The notes under the pieces are model-generated. The model was given only the letters and a program-made list of their open reading frames with translations, had not been told where the DNA came from and searched no databases. This document shows positions 63,935 through 64,000 of a stretch of DNA of 64,000 nucleotides, piece after piece; the stretch's first letter is position 1, and every line of letters begins with the position of its first letter. Location of the stretch: positions 87,827 through 151,826 of the forward strand of contig CACVKW010000871.1 of assembly GCA_902749685.1 (NCBI GenBank), written 5' to 3'. The position numbers were made by a program, and so were the translations under genes. The stretch comes from Olavius sp. associated proteobacterium Delta 1 (lineage in GTDB: Bacteria; Desulfobacterota; Desulfobacteria; Desulfobacterales; JAFDCJ01).

Positions 63935-64000
63935 GTCATATAATGAGTTGTAAAACGAGTCATTGAAAAAAATCCTCCTTGTATGTAGGGTGGTTGTTAA
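63901..64000. other. Edge sequence with short repeats, possible insertion junction
   Basis: ACGAGTTTAGAATGAGTCAT, then AATGAGTTG and ACGAGTCATT recur within 60 bp. A mobile-element end is possible but not shown, as the window stops here. Confidence 0.3.

Noticed and set aside
1..64000. CRISPR array, tRNA, rRNA or prophage
   Set aside because: No regularly spaced identical repeats, cloverleaf genes, rRNA segments or phage structural genes were recognised by eye.

Overview
The window looks like a chromosome segment of a Gram-negative bacterium, most likely a Desulfobacterota (deltaproteobacterial) anaerobe. This is inferred from family content only: an MglA-type GTPase, an EF-G2-like factor, the tlyA-dxs-ispA-xseBA order, a LolCDE-like transporter and an outer-membrane barrel. 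No rRNA or tRNA was recognised, and species-level placement is not possible from this text.

Layout. 0-10.6 kb: housekeeping and signalling genes, mostly on the plus strand: uvrC, mdh (minus), a GTPase / PATAN-cNMP / PilZ signalling trio, purC, a ParB-like protein, a frameshifted TetR, an SPL-family radical SAM protein and a secreted SNase. 10.7-25.2 kb: mainly minus strand: EF-G-like, tlyA, dxs, ispA, xseB, xseA, a small unknown, a BI-1 membrane protein (plus), glmM, an orphan GlmU-C-like beta-helix protein, and a GT2/GT-C pair. 25.5-31.9 kb: a TetR-controlled envelope operon (LolA-like protein, two FtsX permeases, LolD-like ATPase, outer-membrane barrel) with a consensus promoter and a perfect operator palindrome. 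32-37.9 kb: AT-rich glycan genes (sugar O-methyltransferase, B12-radical SAM, GT-C, GT2, methyltransferase). 38.1-39.4 kb: inositol-3-phosphate synthase. 39.8-52.4 kb: a pseudaminic-acid-type nonulosonate operon starting at a perfect sigma-70 consensus promoter, with pseB, pseC, pseF, pseG and pseI, interrupted by a hypothetical gene, a methyltransferase, an acyl carrier protein, LuxE- and LuxC-like genes and an LpxD-like acyltransferase, and followed by a flippase. 52.4-62.7 kb: glycosyltransferases and membrane proteins in two opposed operons, including galE. 62.9-64 kb: a short GT-C gene that runs into sequence that no longer looks like it.

How it fits together. Roughly half the window (22.9-25.2 and 32-64 kb) is devoted to surface glycans. 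PseB/C/G/I/F would make CMP-pseudaminate (or a relative), but the usual GNAT N-acetyltransferase PseH is not seen. Instead the operon carries ACP + LuxE + LuxC + an LpxD-like hexapeptide acyltransferase, suggesting that an unusual acyl group is made and placed on the sugar. This is the most promising poorly described system here. A flippase, a QHG-motif GT-B protein, a GT4 and an AglD-like membrane protein follow on the same strand and could assemble and export the product.

Non-coding structure. A ~120-140 bp inverted-repeat element ending in a T-run occurs three times, twice exactly between convergent genes, where it could serve as a bidirectional terminator. Other short low-complexity words recur between genes. 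Two coding irregularities stand out: a TetR gene split at an in-phase A_AAA_AAA heptamer, and the 3' end of pseI, where the expected C-terminal SAF-like domain is scattered over two frames.
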